Source: Quillaja saponaria
Taxonomy: Eukaryota; Streptophyta; Magnoliopsida; Fabales; Quillajaceae
NCBI GenBank assembly: GCA_029379385.1
Contig: CM055614.1
Coordinates: 18,209,994-18,273,993, forward strand
DNA: 64,000 nucleotides
Direction: 5' to 3'
Made by a program: the position numbers and the translations under genes. The notes below the pieces were generated by a model. It searched no databases, was not told the DNA's origin, and saw only the letters and a list, made by a program, of their open reading frames with translations. The first letter of the stretch is position 1, and each line of letters starts with the position of its first letter. Below, in pieces: positions 21,950 through 33,361 of the stretch.

Positions 21950-22240
21950 TTGGTCCACAAACACCAGGAGTGTATGAGTTCTAGTAACTTAGTAGCACGT
22001 AACCATTTACTTACGAAAAGTTTCTTGGTCATCTTTCCTAATATATATGATTAACATGTTCCATATATTCATAATCAAATCAATCTAGATAACCACCTTA
22101 GGTGTAATCTAGTTCTCCTTGTCTCATTTATGTGACCTACTCTATAATACCATAAACAGGATGATTTTAGACTATCTATTTTGGGTTTCTTTGTGTTTAC
22201 ATTGAGAATAACATCAATTAACCTTAATCATAAACATACT
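21950..22240 (-). pseudogene. Copia-L pre-integrase and integrase start
   Basis: The minus strand reads L-K-S-S-C-L-W-Y-Y-R-V-G-H-I, the copia L-W-H-x-R-L-G-H-I motif with the His changed. It continues with a segment matching the Copia-R stretch T-K-K-L-F-x-x-K near 40410 and R-A-T-x-L-L-E-L-I-H, then loses similarity at about 21950. The protease that should precede it is missing compared with Copia-R, so an internal deletion joins gag to this piece. Confidence 0.6.
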
Positions 22241-23000
22241 TAAAGTAGAGGCTTCACCAAGTATGTTGTCCTTCAACGCACTTAAGTATGCTTTCCAATT
22301 CCTTTTCCAATGGCCTTATTTTCCATAATGGAAATACGTGGGTTTGGCTTTATCTTTCTTGATGCTGCCAGTGGCCTTAGTCTTACACTTTGACCTTTCC
22401 TTCTTGCCTTCTGACTTAGGTTTAAAAGAACCACTTATCAGCATGACATCAGCTTTATCTTTCTTGATATTGCCCTTCATAGTCTTCAACATGTTAAGTA
22501 ACTCATGTAGAGTTATTTCCAACTTATTTATGTTGTAGTTCATAACAAACTATGTGAACAACTTGGGCAAAGACTATAAGACTAGATCAATTGAGAGTTC
22601 ATGGATCCATGGAAATCCGAATTGGGACAATCTTTCAATGTACCCAATCACCTTTAGTATATGAACATTTTCTGAAAAACTTTATGTCATCTTATAGCAA
22701 AACAATTTCTTGAACACCTTGAACCTTTTGGCTTTACCTTACTTATCATACACCTTTTGCAAGTGCATGATAATCGTGCAGGCATACATGCTCTCGTGCT
22801 ACATTTGAAGCTCTAGTGACATAGAACTCAACACCACATATATTGCTTGTTCATTGTCATCAAAGTGCTTATGATGATTTTCCAAATCAAATTCCTCATA
22901 ATCAGGCACATTTTCAACCGGAGCTAGAGGAATGTCTCTTTCTAGAACATGAGATATCTTTTCTTGTCTTAAAACAATTTTGAGGTTTTGTACCAGTCCA
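22230..23000 (-). pseudogene. Gag of Copia-L
   Basis: The open part (22543-22316) has the L-L-N-M-L-K-T motif, then a Lys/Ser-rich basic tail (K-C-K-T-K-A-T-G-S-I-K-K-D-K-A-K). The CCHC knuckle reads Y-F-H-Y-G-K: both leading Cys ligands are Tyr, consistent with C-to-T decay of TGT codons. Upstream, D-I-P-L-A-P-V-E and E-E-F-D-L match Copia-R gag at 39260-39340. About 250 residues overall with stops. Confidence 0.7.
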
Positions 23001-24299
23001 AATAGTTAGAGCCAATCAACTTATCAGATTTTAATATTGATCTAAGTGACACGTTGTTCATCATTCTAAGAATTGAGATACAAAGTTCGATTACACTTGT
23101 TAATATTTATTTAATGCATATGCCAAATTAAAAGGTCTTTATTAAATTTGGTTACTCCCATTATATTGTCAAATCTAATGACCCTTTCGATTAGATTTGA
23201 AATATCATCTCATGATATTCTTAGTTGGGATAGGATATTATTTATTTTTGTTTTGATTTTTGAAGAAGCTCAACAAACCAAACCAATCTTAAATAACCGA
23301 TTAACTATCATTTACATATCATGTAAATTCCTTAATCCTTAAGCTGACATTGTTTTGTCATATAATTAATTTATTTGATACCTAAGCCTGGCCTTAAAAG
23401 CATAATAGGCCTGATGGGGGCTAACAAATTATTGTTTTTAATTAAGTCATAACCATTAATGGGAGACAACATTTTCTTAACATGTCGAGTTCAATGTATG
23501 ACTACCTTGATGGGGGCTAAACAAGTGGAACTAAATAGAACTTTCATTATGCCATAATAATGGGAGGCAACATCTTGACATGTGATTTAATAGATTAGAG
23601 GAACATTGATTATGGGTAGGTTTAATTCCTAAGGTTTCACTATGCTATGCATACATACATACATTCATAATACATCACACGCAATATAATACACATATAA
23701 GCAAGCCATAGACAATATAGTTTCCTTGACACTTAGGAAAACCATATCCTAAGATTTGATATGGTCACACCACATGCTCGTGTTACAAGTAAATTCAAAT
23801 CTAACTATATCTTAAATCCCAACCTATGTAACTATTACATAATTGATAAGAAGCCTTGAGTTACGTTTGAAGGAAGTTAGGTAGAAGAGAATTTACATAA
23901 AAGAATAGGAGATAAGGTAGAGAACGCAGTCCCCATTTTCCAAAAATATCAAAACCAAAGCAAACATTCAAAATGCGTGTGTGGTCCATAATAACTTCCA
24001 ATCCTAAATATTCCACTTGTCATATATTCATAATGCAAAACATTGAATAATTTGATTACTGATTACTTATGGATTAATATGCCATTTAAATTAAATTCCA
24101 CTAACATCTTAGAAAATATAGAAAATCCCTTTTGATGTTATAAATTTTCCTAAAATACCTTTATTTCAAAGAATAAGCCTTTCGACTTGGGCTTAAGCAT
24201 AGGTCTTGGGCCTAGGCCTTACTCCTACTTCCTTGCCAGTCGTGCCAAGGCCTTAAGCTTTTGCCTGGGCCCTGCAGTTATACTTGGTTGCAGTCCATT
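23001..24299 (-). other. Copia-L leader, no gene
   Basis: AT-rich sequence between the primer-site side and gag. It aligns in reverse with 38160-39215 of Copia-R, including the ATGTTGTCTCCCATTA phrase and a block rich in AAGGCC near 24190-24260. No frame is supported; short frames such as 23148-23342 look fortuitous. Confidence 0.55.
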
Positions 24300-24560
24300 C
24301 ACTAAATTTTAGGGTTTAGTATAATTCTGAATTCCTAAAACCTTATAAACTAAAAGTTTTAGGGTTAGGAACAATTACAAAGCCTAAAACCCTACAGTTT
24401 TAATATTCAGGGTTTGTAATAATTCCAAAACCTTACATTCCAAGTTTTATATTTTTAAGGTTTGGAACAATTCCAAAAACCTAAACCCTGAGTTTTCATA
24501 ATTTAGAGTTTGGAACAATTCCAAAAACCCTAAGACCCCAAAACCCTAAAACCCTTAAAC
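24300..24560. repeat. CCCTAAA-rich minisatellite, about 50-bp unit
   Basis: About five degenerate units of roughly 50 bases, each containing GGTTTGGAACAATTCC-like and AACCCTAAA-like parts. About three related units lie at 37920-38090 in Copia-R, in opposite orientation. It belongs to the copia leader and is not a telomere array, since the heptamer is not tandem. Confidence 0.65.
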
Positions 24561-24674
24561 ACTGTAGGAATTTCCATAAAATGAAATTATAAACAAATCT
24601 AAACCTTACGTCCATTATATGAACATCCATAAAAATCAAGAATCACATACAATTTAATTGAAATAAACCTAGAG

Positions 24675-24686
24675 GCTCTGATAGCA
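24675..24686 (-). other. Primer binding site for initiator tRNA-Met
   Basis: The minus strand reads TGCTATCAGAGC, one base from TGGTATCAGAGC, the classic plant Ty1/copia primer site. It fixes the copia orientation and puts the LTR to its right. Confidence 0.75.
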
Positions 24687-25787
24687 CTATTCAGAATTAA
24701 GGATCATGCATCCTATGCACACATAGAGGAATATTTAAAAATTTCAAAACCAAACGCAGAGTTATTCAATTAATCATATAATATGAAAGCTAAAAATTAA
24801 AAATAATTCTTGAAACTTTCATGATGCAGCTACTTTGATTGTTTATCAGGGATGCATGGAGTTCCTCTATGAATCAGTCAAAATGATACTTCCAATCAAA
24901 CACGCGAAATGATCAATGATTAGAAAGTAATTTCAAACGAAAATTCCTTTAATCATATAGTTCACACAATTTACCTATTCGAAACGGTTGAAGGAATCGA
25001 TCCCACTCTTAGGATACATGCTAGCTTCCACTTGGTAAAAACATCAATAGAGGGAGTCCTTGAAGTAAAAACTCTTTTGCTTCAAGCTAGGGTCATAACT
25101 AAGGAGGATGAATTGACAATAAATCCTTCTTGGTCTAGTGTCATGCATCATATGCATATGCAATGGAATTAAAATTTTCCGTAACCAAGAACCTAGGTAT
25201 TCAATTAAATTTATATATTATAGAAGCAACAAATTAAAACTTACCCTTGAAGTTTTCCTCACGCAGCTAGTTTGATTGTTTAGCAGGAATGCTTGAAGTT
25301 CTTCCACAAATTGTCAAAACGATTCTGCCAATCAAACACAAATTATGACTAATGATTAGTAAGACAAATTATGACTAATGATTAGTAAGTTATTCAAATG
25401 AATAAGCTTTTAATAAAATAGTTCACATAATTGATAGTTAAAAACCTTTAACTTTTTCAAAAACAATTCAAAGGAATCGATTCACCCTTAGGATACGTGC
25501 TAGCTTCCACTTGGTCGTATCATTAATGAAGGATTGTTCATGAAGCAAAAACTATTTTGCTTCAACAAAGGGGATCACGAATAAGGGAGGATAACTTGTC
25601 AGAAACTCTTCTTGCTTTTAATCCATGCTTGGCCGAATATCACTAGTGTCTTGTATTCTATATTAGTATTGGCCATATTCCTTTAGTTACATATATATAG
25701 GGGGTGGCTAAGACTTATGGACTTATGGACTTATAGTCCTTCCTTATTTAGGTTTTCATTAAACTAAAAGCCTAAGGCCTAAGGCCT
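24687..25787 (-). repeat. Copia-L LTR, proximal part, with internal tandem duplication
   Basis: Lies directly beyond the primer site. Two diverged copies of a roughly 450-base unit are visible, about 24700-25135 and 25140-25640; matching landmarks are GATTGTTTA-x-CAGGGATGC (24840) with GATTGTTTAGCAGGAATGC (25274), and GATACATGCTAGCTTCCACT (25012) with GATACGTGCTAGCTTCCACT (25492). A TATA-like CTATATATAT on the minus strand at 25700-25691 marks the promoter side. E3 interrupts the U3 side at 25787; the rest of U3 probably continues at 37394-37880. Confidence 0.65.
25783..25787. repeat. Target site duplication of E3, left copy (GGCCT)
   Basis: GGCCT here and GGCCT at 37389-37393 directly flank the TG...CA ends of E3. 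Five bases is the length expected for Ty3/gypsy integration. Confidence 0.88.
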
Positions 25788-26930
25788 TGTTGTGAAAAAT
25801 ACTATGCAATCGCACGTATCGTTCAAACAAGTAATAAAGGGCAAGTTAAGTATTGTACCCATGAGGAATTAATTATATCAAGCAAAGTACTAAAATTTAC
25901 CAACTCTAACTTTATCTAGACAATTGAAAATTTGAGATTGTTATTATAAGTAAACTAAGCAAGTAAATAAAACAACTGAACTTGAGATTATGTAGAGAAA
26001 ACCTAGGATTATAATTTCCCTCACACTTCACTTCACTTGCCTTTATCCTATCATGTTTAGTTATGATATTAAGTTATTAACCTAGGATTCCAAGTTGATT
26101 ATAAGTATCTTTCGAATTGCTTATAATTCATACCTTAGTTAATTAATTCACTATATGTCTATGAGAATTGAATTAAGCAAGGTTCATTAAGAACAAGAAC
26201 AAACCTAATTTGGCTACACAAGGTATATATGTATATGTCTATCCTATATGCATATCAAATTCAATCAACTAAATGAATGAATTCAAACATGTGTTATATC
26301 ATTCAAGGCTAACCTAGACTTTCTTTGTCAATGTTCCTTTATATTATCGAATCTATCTAATTAGTGATCAAGTAATTAGAAGCAATGAACATAGAATGAC
26401 ATAAATAATAATAATATCAAACCCGAAGCAATCCATAGATAAAATCAAATCAAACTACATGTGAGTTCCATTATAACCTTACTCAATCCTTTAGAATTCC
26501 CAAGCCCTTTCTCTATAGAAGCTTTAAAAATCATGAGTTAAAGTACAATTTAGAGTAATTTTATCAGGTTAGCACCTTAGGCACAACTTTCCATCTACTA
26601 TCTTTCAATTGTCAGCATTGCAGTCTTGGTTTTTCATAGGCCTGAGTGCCTAACGAGCTGAAATCTTAACCCTTGAGTAATTGGTCTTCAAAAAGGACTC
26701 CTTGAAGCTTGTATCTTCAAAACACACAACCAAAGTTTAATAGGAATGAAACTCTTATTTAAAAAGATAAATTCTAAGAAATAATATCTAAAAAACATGA
26801 CATTTTAATGCACTACAAATTTATCTACAAACTAAGCTAAAACTAAACAATTCGTAATGCAAAAATTCAAGAACCTAGCTAAAATGAATGCACAATGTGA
26901 TGTAATATAAGTTATTTTATGAACTTATCA
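25788..26930 (-). repeat. 3' LTR of E3 (1143 bp)
   Basis: On the plus strand it runs from TGTTGTGAAAAAT to GAACTTATCA. It aligns with the 5' LTR but lacks at least two blocks: the part equivalent to about 36550-36780, and most of the GC-rich dyad block equivalent to about 36860-37060. The deletions arose after insertion or by template choice. Confidence 0.88.
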
Positions 26931-26945
26931 CACCCTTAAACTTAA
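26931..26945 (-). other. Degenerate polypurine tract of E3
   Basis: The minus strand reads CTTAAGTTTAAGGGTG before TGATAAG. The central G-run is interrupted compared with E6. Confidence 0.7.
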
Positions 26946-28225
26946 GATTTTGCTAGTCCTCGAGCAAAAGAGTAAAATAAGCAACCAACATAGTAATGTA
27001 TTATACCAAAATAATGGTGTCTCCATAATATCCTCAAAAGTTTTATGTCAACCACAAGCTATCATTCAAACTCATGTTCAACTCAAAAGCAAGCATCACT
27101 CTCAAATAGATTTCTAAGTATGTGTGTGTATAATTGATCTTTTACCTTGAATTGCATGCAACCCAAATAAGTTTATACCTATTTAACATCCTACTTAGCA
27201 TTCAAACCCTATAAGTTTTCTTTTCAACTCTCTCTCTACTAATGTAGACTCTACTAAGTTAAGGATCAATAGGTATTTATAAAGCTTATAATGTAGGCTA
27301 AGGTAATAGTATGAATAAGGAAAATAAGCATAAGTTACCCTAAGCACCTAAATCATTCTAGAAGCTGAAGAGCTTTCGTACATCCCATTACTTCATTTTG
27401 ACTAGATATTCCCCTTTTTCTTTCTTTTTTTTTTCTTCTTTCACCACTTCAAACTTTTCATTCTTTTGCTTGTATTTTCACCCAATTGTCACACCCCAAA
27501 CTTGAATATTTCTTATGTCAATAATTGGGTTGAGCAAAGGGCACAACCATCTATACGTTCCTTTCTTTCTTCTCCTTTTTTTTTTTTTTTTTTTTAACCT
27601 CCACTTTTGCTCATTTACTTTGTATAGCTCAATATTTATCTATAATGACCAAATGCTTAAGAAAAAGGGTTCAAAATTGGATTTCACAACAAACTATATA
27701 AGCAATAATGTGGGTGATCAAGAAAAAGGCTTAAACGGTCCTAACAATGGCCTAAATCCTCTCTTTAACTTGGTTTCGTCTAGGATTTTGCCTCAAGAGT
27801 AAATCAAACAAATTCTAGTGTTCTAAACCAAACAAGAATATGCTAAGCATAAACCATTTCTAAGTAAGCAACATAACCCAAGAGAAAAACCAAGTGCATA
27901 ATGAATGTTGGAAATCACACCCTACAGTGCTACTAACTCAAGAATCGAAACCCAAGTGTCAAGATTACATGATAACCAAATTCTTATCATAGGATAGGGA
28001 AATCACATCATAATAGTATAATAGCATCTTTAACCAAATGACACACTAAAATAAGACACACATTTAAGCATAAACAAAAACTAAATAACCTAAATACCAA
28101 TAACATAAAGCACTCAAAAGCACATAACACATTCCAAACTTTAAACATGACATTATCCTCAATGGAATAAATTAAAAAAACAGAAAATAAAGTAGGAAAA
28201 AGGTCCTTGAAAAACTGAAGAGCAC
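26946..28225 (-). other. E3 3' UTR, no gene
   Basis: AT-rich sequence with a T(20) run at 27576-27595 (an A-run on the coding strand), another polypurine-like tract near 27493, and no supported frame. Similar in order to the 3' UTRs of E1, E4, E6 and E7. A plus-strand frame at 27515-27802 spans the T-run and is fortuitous. Confidence 0.6.
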
Positions 28226-29272
28226 CTAATCCTCTTCCTCTTCCTTTTCATCTTCTGCCATGTTGTCAAAGAAAGAAGGATCTGGGTATGGTGGAAAGGC
28301 AGTCATATCCACTCTTATATATTCATTACACATGCGCTATATTTGTGCTATAGCATTGAGGAAACTTTGTTGGTGCTCTTAGAGTCTTTCTAACTGCTCT
28401 ATACATTGAGTCAAAGTCCTGAGCCTATATGGCTGGGCTGTAGATGACTAAGATGGTTGAGGCTGAAGATGAACCTCCTACCAATAAATTGTTATGAACC
28501 AGGAGGCGAGCAATAACAATCTTATCAATATTCCCTTTAGGTTGTAGCAACGCTTCAGTATTGTCAAAATGTACACCGACCCATACATATAAAACAGTGA
28601 TCAAACATGGGAATTTAAGACCTTACCTTGTTTAGAAGCGGGCACACTTGATGATATTTGAAAAAATCAAGCACCCAATATCAATGCTTATGTTGGTAAG
28701 AATGGAATACAAGATACTAGCTCTTTCCTTGGTGACATAACCGGTATGAGTACAAGGCAACATATTATTAGACAAGAATAATAACGAAGCCTTTTCATAC
28801 CTACTTATTGCATTGGATCAGAAAATAATTGGCTCTCCTTTGGACAATTTCCTTGTTGTTTGACCCTTGCATAAGAAAGAAATAAGTTCCTCCAAATTCG
28901 CCTCACCTTCCATTAGAGGGGTGTACTCTTCTTCTTCAATGTCGTGCAACCCATAAACTATATTAATGGTATGGCTATCAAATGGAACTTGTTGCCTAAG
29001 AACAAACACTTTACCATTCTTGTGATCGAGGCATTGGCATAGAACTCCCTTACTAATGAAACAATTGCTGATTTTGGTGGATCATAAAATTCTTCCTAAC
29101 CACAAGCATTGATAATATCATAGATTTCTTCGTGGAATTAAGGTATCAATTCAAACCCTCTTTTAGCAATTATAACCCAGTTTGTAAGTGAGTATGCAAA
29201 TTGTTGTTGAGCTTCTTCGGAGGTGTGGTCATATGTAGAACTAGAACCACTCTTTGATCTCTTTGGAGGCAT
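28226..29272 (-). pseudogene. Athila ORF3 of E3 (PF20167-like)
   Basis: Start ATG at 29272-29270 gives M-P-P-K-R-S-K-S-G-S-S-S, a basic N-terminus. The frame meets a stop near 29137. The open piece 29009-28818 keeps N-x-x-Y-G-L-H-D, the counterpart of I-N-x-Y-Y-D-L-P in E2, and an L-I-S-F-L-C-K-G segment. The protein ends in a strongly acidic tail (A-E-D-E-K-E-E-E-E-D) with a stop at 28228-28226. The total span is about 349 codons. No signal peptide or membrane segment is visible, so 'env' would be a poor name. Function unknown. Confidence 0.68.
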
Positions 29273-30229
29273 AGCTCAATCCAAAGACACAAGATGGCAC
29301 AATGTATATATCTATCCAATAATTCCAATCCAAACAACAACAATAACACAACCCCCAAACTTGTATAACACAATCAATATCAGATGTAATCAATGCCAAG
29401 CATGTAATCCTCCACACATTACTAGAACCAAAAACTCATAGTTTATATGAACAAAACCCCAATTTTTTCAACCTCACAAACCCAAATTCGGTTATAGCAT
29501 GAATAGTGTAGAAAATTGATTACCCATGGTTTAAAACGAGCTCAAATCCTTAAATAACTTCAAGGCAAGGCATATATCCACACTGGATCAAGAATTTTCA
29601 TTATCCTAACTTCAAAAATATGAAAAACCCTTGATTTATAGGAAACTTATGTGTAAGAGGTAAATCCACTTAAAGCTTGAAGGAAAGAGTGGCCATGGAT
29701 GCCATTCTTGAAACTTTGAAGAAAATGAACTTTGAATCACTTGATTCGGGCAATGGATCTTTTATTTTTTAGTAAGGAAGACTGTTTTAGGGAGGTAAGA
29801 GTGTTTAGATATGAATTGGGGTTGAGAATGCATGAAATTTAGGTTGTTTAAAATAGCCCTTATGGACAACACCTAGGCACTTGGCTTGTTAGAACCATGG
29901 TATCACAATTGCTACTATTCCACAAGCTGGCATAGTGGCACGGACTTTCTAGTGTCATGGCCCCATTTGCTTTTGTCTGGTTTGATTTTCTTGCGATGTA
30001 GAGCCCAATAGCATTGTTTTGAAGCTTTGACATGTTTTGAAGTATTTATGTTGTTCCTACAAGTCAAAACAAAGAAATTCAATTAAATAACTCTAAATAT
30101 GACTTGAAAAACTTGAAAACTAAAGGAAAAGTTTAGAAAGCTTAGGTTGCCTCCCAAGTAGTGCTTCATTTATAGTCATCGGCTTGACGTTGTTATGCTC
30201 ATTCAACATTAGCTAGAGTGATGGAGGTC
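29273..30229 (-). other. Spacer between pol and ORF3 of E3
   Basis: No gene. It contains a polypurine-like motif (CCCCCAAACTTG on plus, about 29352) just upstream of ORF3, a weak dyad array at about 29865-29970 (GGCATAGTGGCAC and similar), and the end-of-pol phrase TTGCCTCCCAAGTAGTGC near 30149. Confidence 0.55.
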
Positions 30230-31400
30230 TTTTGACGATCAATACTACCTCCCCAATAGTGTTAGAGCCTTTTCCCATTAACCTTGAATTTGTTGTCCAG
30301 CTTCTTTTCTTCTGCTATTTTCACAGCTTCATAAGGAAACACTGTAGTGACTATGAAAGGTCTGGACCATCTTGGCTTAAACTTTCCCGGAAATAATCTC
30401 AAATAGGAATTTAAGAGTAAGACCTTCATACCAGGCTCAAAGTGGCGATCCATGATCTTAGCATTCTCATATGCTTGAAGTCAGAACTCCTCCATCTCAG
30501 TAAATTGAAGTAGCCTCTTCTCACCAGCTGCATGGAGGTCAATATTCAACTTCTTAATGGCCTAATAAGCGTTGTGCTCTAACTTTTCCTGGAGGTGGCA
30601 TGTTTTCCCAAAAACCAGTCTATATGGAGACATGCCTATAGGAGTTTTATAGGCCATACAATATGCCCACAAATGCATTATCTAATCTCCTGGACTAATC
30701 TTTTCATGAAGGGCATAATATTTTCTCCAAGATTTTCTTAATTGCCTGGTTGGAAATTTTGGCTTCGCTACTAGATTGTGGATGATAAGCCAAGGCAACT
30801 TTGTAAGTGACTCCATACTTAGCTAAAAGGGCCTCCAAGTGCTTGTTGCAAAAATGGGAACCTCTATCACTAATAATAGCTCTACGGGTGCTAATTCAAG
30901 TGAAGATTCTTATCTTGAGGAAGTTTATCAAAGCCTTTGAATCATTTGTTAGCAAGGCTATTGCTTCTACCTATTTTGTAAACATATTCCACTATCACCA
31001 AGATATTATAATTGTTGCATGAGGATGGGAAGGGACCTATGAAATCAACTCCTTATACATAAAAAATCCCCACTTCAAGGATATTGTTGAGAGTTATCTC
31101 ATGTCTTTGGGAGATATTGTCCATCTTTTGGCACCTATCACAAGTAGCAACAAAATTATTAACATCCTTAAATAAAGAGGACTAATAAAAACCTGATTGG
31201 AGGATTTTTGCTATGGTTTGTTCTTTTCCAGAATGTCCACCATAGTGTGAGGAATGGCAATGCTGAAGTATACTTTGAATTTCTTCCTCTAGGACAAACC
31301 TTCTAAGAATCTGATCAGCATATTGCTTAAACAAGAATGGGACATCCCATTCATAATATTTAACATCATGTAAAAACCTTTTTCTTTGTTGGAAAGCCAA
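30230..31400 (-). pseudogene. Integrase of E3
   Basis: The zinc-binding N-terminus (31400-31182) has R-F-L-H-D-V-K-Y-Y and H-C-H-S-S-H-Y-G-G-H, with His and Cys ligands. The core has G-V-D-F-I-G-P-F (first Asp kept) near 31045 and S-D-R-G-S-H-F-C-N (second Asp kept) near 30860. The third block reads S-E-A-K-I-S-N near 30765, with Lys for the catalytic Glu. The C-terminal region (30453-30262) has [12 protein letters not shown] and [10 protein letters not shown], typical of Athila. Stops between pieces. Inactive for strand transfer. Confidence 0.8.
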
Positions 31401-31418
31401 ATCAGGAGGAAAAACTTT

Positions 31419-31990
31419 TCACAATAAATTAACAAAATCAGCATACCATGGTAACTTTAGATAATCAACCTCAAAGAGTTGTTCATCTGAGAAATTCCCA
31501 TTGCTCAAGGTTTGATCAACAAATTTATCACCATCTTCCAACCTTGATAAATGGTTTACCACTTGGTTTTTTGTTTCTTTCCAATCTTTAATCTGCAAGT
31601 CAAACTTTTTGAGCAAAAGTATCCATCAAATTAACCTGGGCATCGCATCCTTTTGGTTAATCAAATACTTAATAGTAGAGTAGTTAGTATAAACAATAAC
31701 TTTAGTTCCAATAAGATAAAAATGAAATTTATCAAAAGCAAACACTGATGCTAACAATTATTTTTCAATGGTGATGTAATTGAGTTGAGCTCTAGTCAAT
31801 GTCTTACCAGCATAATAAATAAAGGGAAAGAACTTATCCTTACATTGTTCTAATACTACACCTATTGCACAGTCACTAGCATCACACATAAGTTCAAAGG
31901 GTAGGTTCCAATTAGGAATAACAATTATAAGAGCAGTAATTAGTCTCTCTTTCAACTTTAAAAATGCAGCTAGATGTGCTTCATCAAAAT
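31419..31990 (-). pseudogene. RNase H region of E3
   Basis: The minus strand reads F-E-L-M-C-D-A-S-D-C-A-I-G-V-V-L at the N-terminal side and Q-L-N-Y-I-T-I-E-K near 31760, where a stop follows. The piece 31616-31419 has F-D-L-Q-I-K-D and N-Q-V-V-N-H-L-S-R-L-E, the conserved end of the RNase H domain (family: A-D-H-L-S-R), with Asn for Asp. It would degrade the RNA strand of the hybrid. Broken by stops. Confidence 0.75.
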
Positions 31991-33116
31991 CAAAGGGAAT
32001 GTCTTTTTCTGAAAGGTTATATAGCAGTTTTGAAATTTTTGAAAAGTCCTTAATGAACTACCTATAAAAGCCTGCATGCCCTAGAAAGCTTCTAATACCT
32101 TTTACTGAACTAGGTGGTGGGAGTTTCTCTATTAGCTTCAACCTTAGCCTTATCCACCTCTATGCCTTTGCTAGACACCTTATGTCCTAAGACAATCCCT
32201 TCTTGTACCATAAAATGACACTTTTCCCAATTCAAGGCTAAATTGGTCTTTTCACATCGTTTAAGCACACATTTTAAATTATGGAAACATCTATCAATAG
32301 AGCCCCAAAAATAGAAAAATCTTCCATGAACACCTAAAGACTTTGCTCTACAATGTTAGTAAAAATAGCCACTATGCATCTTTGGAAAGTAGTAGATGCA
32401 TTATAAAGACTAAAAGGCATATTTCTAAAGGCGAAGGTGCCATAGGGACAAGTAAAAGTGGTTTTTTCTTGGTCCTCCGAGCTATAGCTATTTGGTTATA
32501 CCCTGAATAACAGTCTAAGAAATAGTAAATTTTTTACCTATCAACTGATCAAGCATTTGATCAATAAAAGGAAGAGGAAAGTGATCTTTTGATGATGGCC
32601 TTATTGAGCTTGCTATAATCCATGCATACATGCCATCCGGTTCATGATCCTTGGGGGGACGAGTTATTCTTGGTATAAGCCACAACTGCCACCCTTTCAT
32701 TCTTTGCTATGCACTAGATTGAACTTACCTATGAGCTATCCGAGGTGGGATATATGATGGCCGCATCTAGCAACTTTATCACTTCCTTCTTGACTACCTT
32801 TTTGATGATTGGCTTGAGCTGTCTTTGATGTTCGATAGTAGGTTTATGATTATCTTCCTTCAAAATTTTATGCATGCAAAACGAAAGGGCTTATGCCATT
32901 AATGTCAACTATAGTCCATCCTAGTGCCTTCTTATGTTCTCTTAATATACGAAAAAGTATCTCTTCTTGCATATTAGTAAAAGCAACAGAAATAATAACA
33001 GACAAAGTAGATGATGGACTAATAAAAGCATATCTTAGATATGGTGGCATTGGCTTTAGCTCCAATGTAGATGGCTCTTCAATAAAAAGATTGGAAGTTG
33101 AATGCGCGGAAGCCAA
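31991..33116 (-). pseudogene. Reverse transcriptase of E3
   Basis: The piece 33116-32868 has P-S-T-L-E-L-K-P-M-P-P-Y-L-R-Y-A-F, then A-L-G-W-T-I-V-D-I-N-G-I-S-P, the entry to the RT domain. H-F-P-L-P-F-I-D-Q-M-L-D-Q-L (about 32590-32535) is the next conserved block. The catalytic motif near 32325 reads F-M-E-D-F, so the first Asp of the pair is Glu. The thumb region follows at about 32230-32030. Frameshifts and stops occur throughout. Confidence 0.78.
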
Positions 33117-33361
33117 AATGTCAAGAGATTCAAACTTGAGGTTTGATCTCGTTATGAAAGGTGAAGTATCTAATAATTTCTTACACTTAACAAATCGTCA
33201 TCTTCTCTGTTAGTGCTAGAAATTATAGATACTTTAAGAGGGTTAATAAGATAATTATCTAAAAATACCTTTTGAGTTATTCAATTCTCCAAATCAAAAG
33301 CAAAACATTCTTCATGGTCTGTAGGAAATTTCATAGCATTAAAAACATTAAATGTTACCTC

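Larger units (their letters stand above)
21940..25787 (-). mobile_element. Copia-L: Ty1/copia remnant on the minus strand
   Basis: On the minus strand the order is LTR (interrupted by E3), primer site for initiator tRNA-Met, a leader with a CCCTAAA-rich minisatellite, gag, a fragment of the GAG pre-integrase region and the start of integrase, ending about 21940. Most of the protease is deleted. It matches the plus-strand copia remnant at 37880-40790 piece by piece, so the two are inverted relatives. E3 is inserted in its LTR. Confidence 0.75.

Noticed and set aside
24300..24560. Possible interstitial telomere array (CCCTAAA)
   Set aside because: The heptamer appears once or twice per 50-base unit and is not tandem; the block belongs to the copia leader.
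28226..29272. Calling ORF3 an envelope gene
   Set aside because: Position fits the 'env-like' label used for Athila, but I see no signal peptide, transmembrane helix or fusion-type motif.
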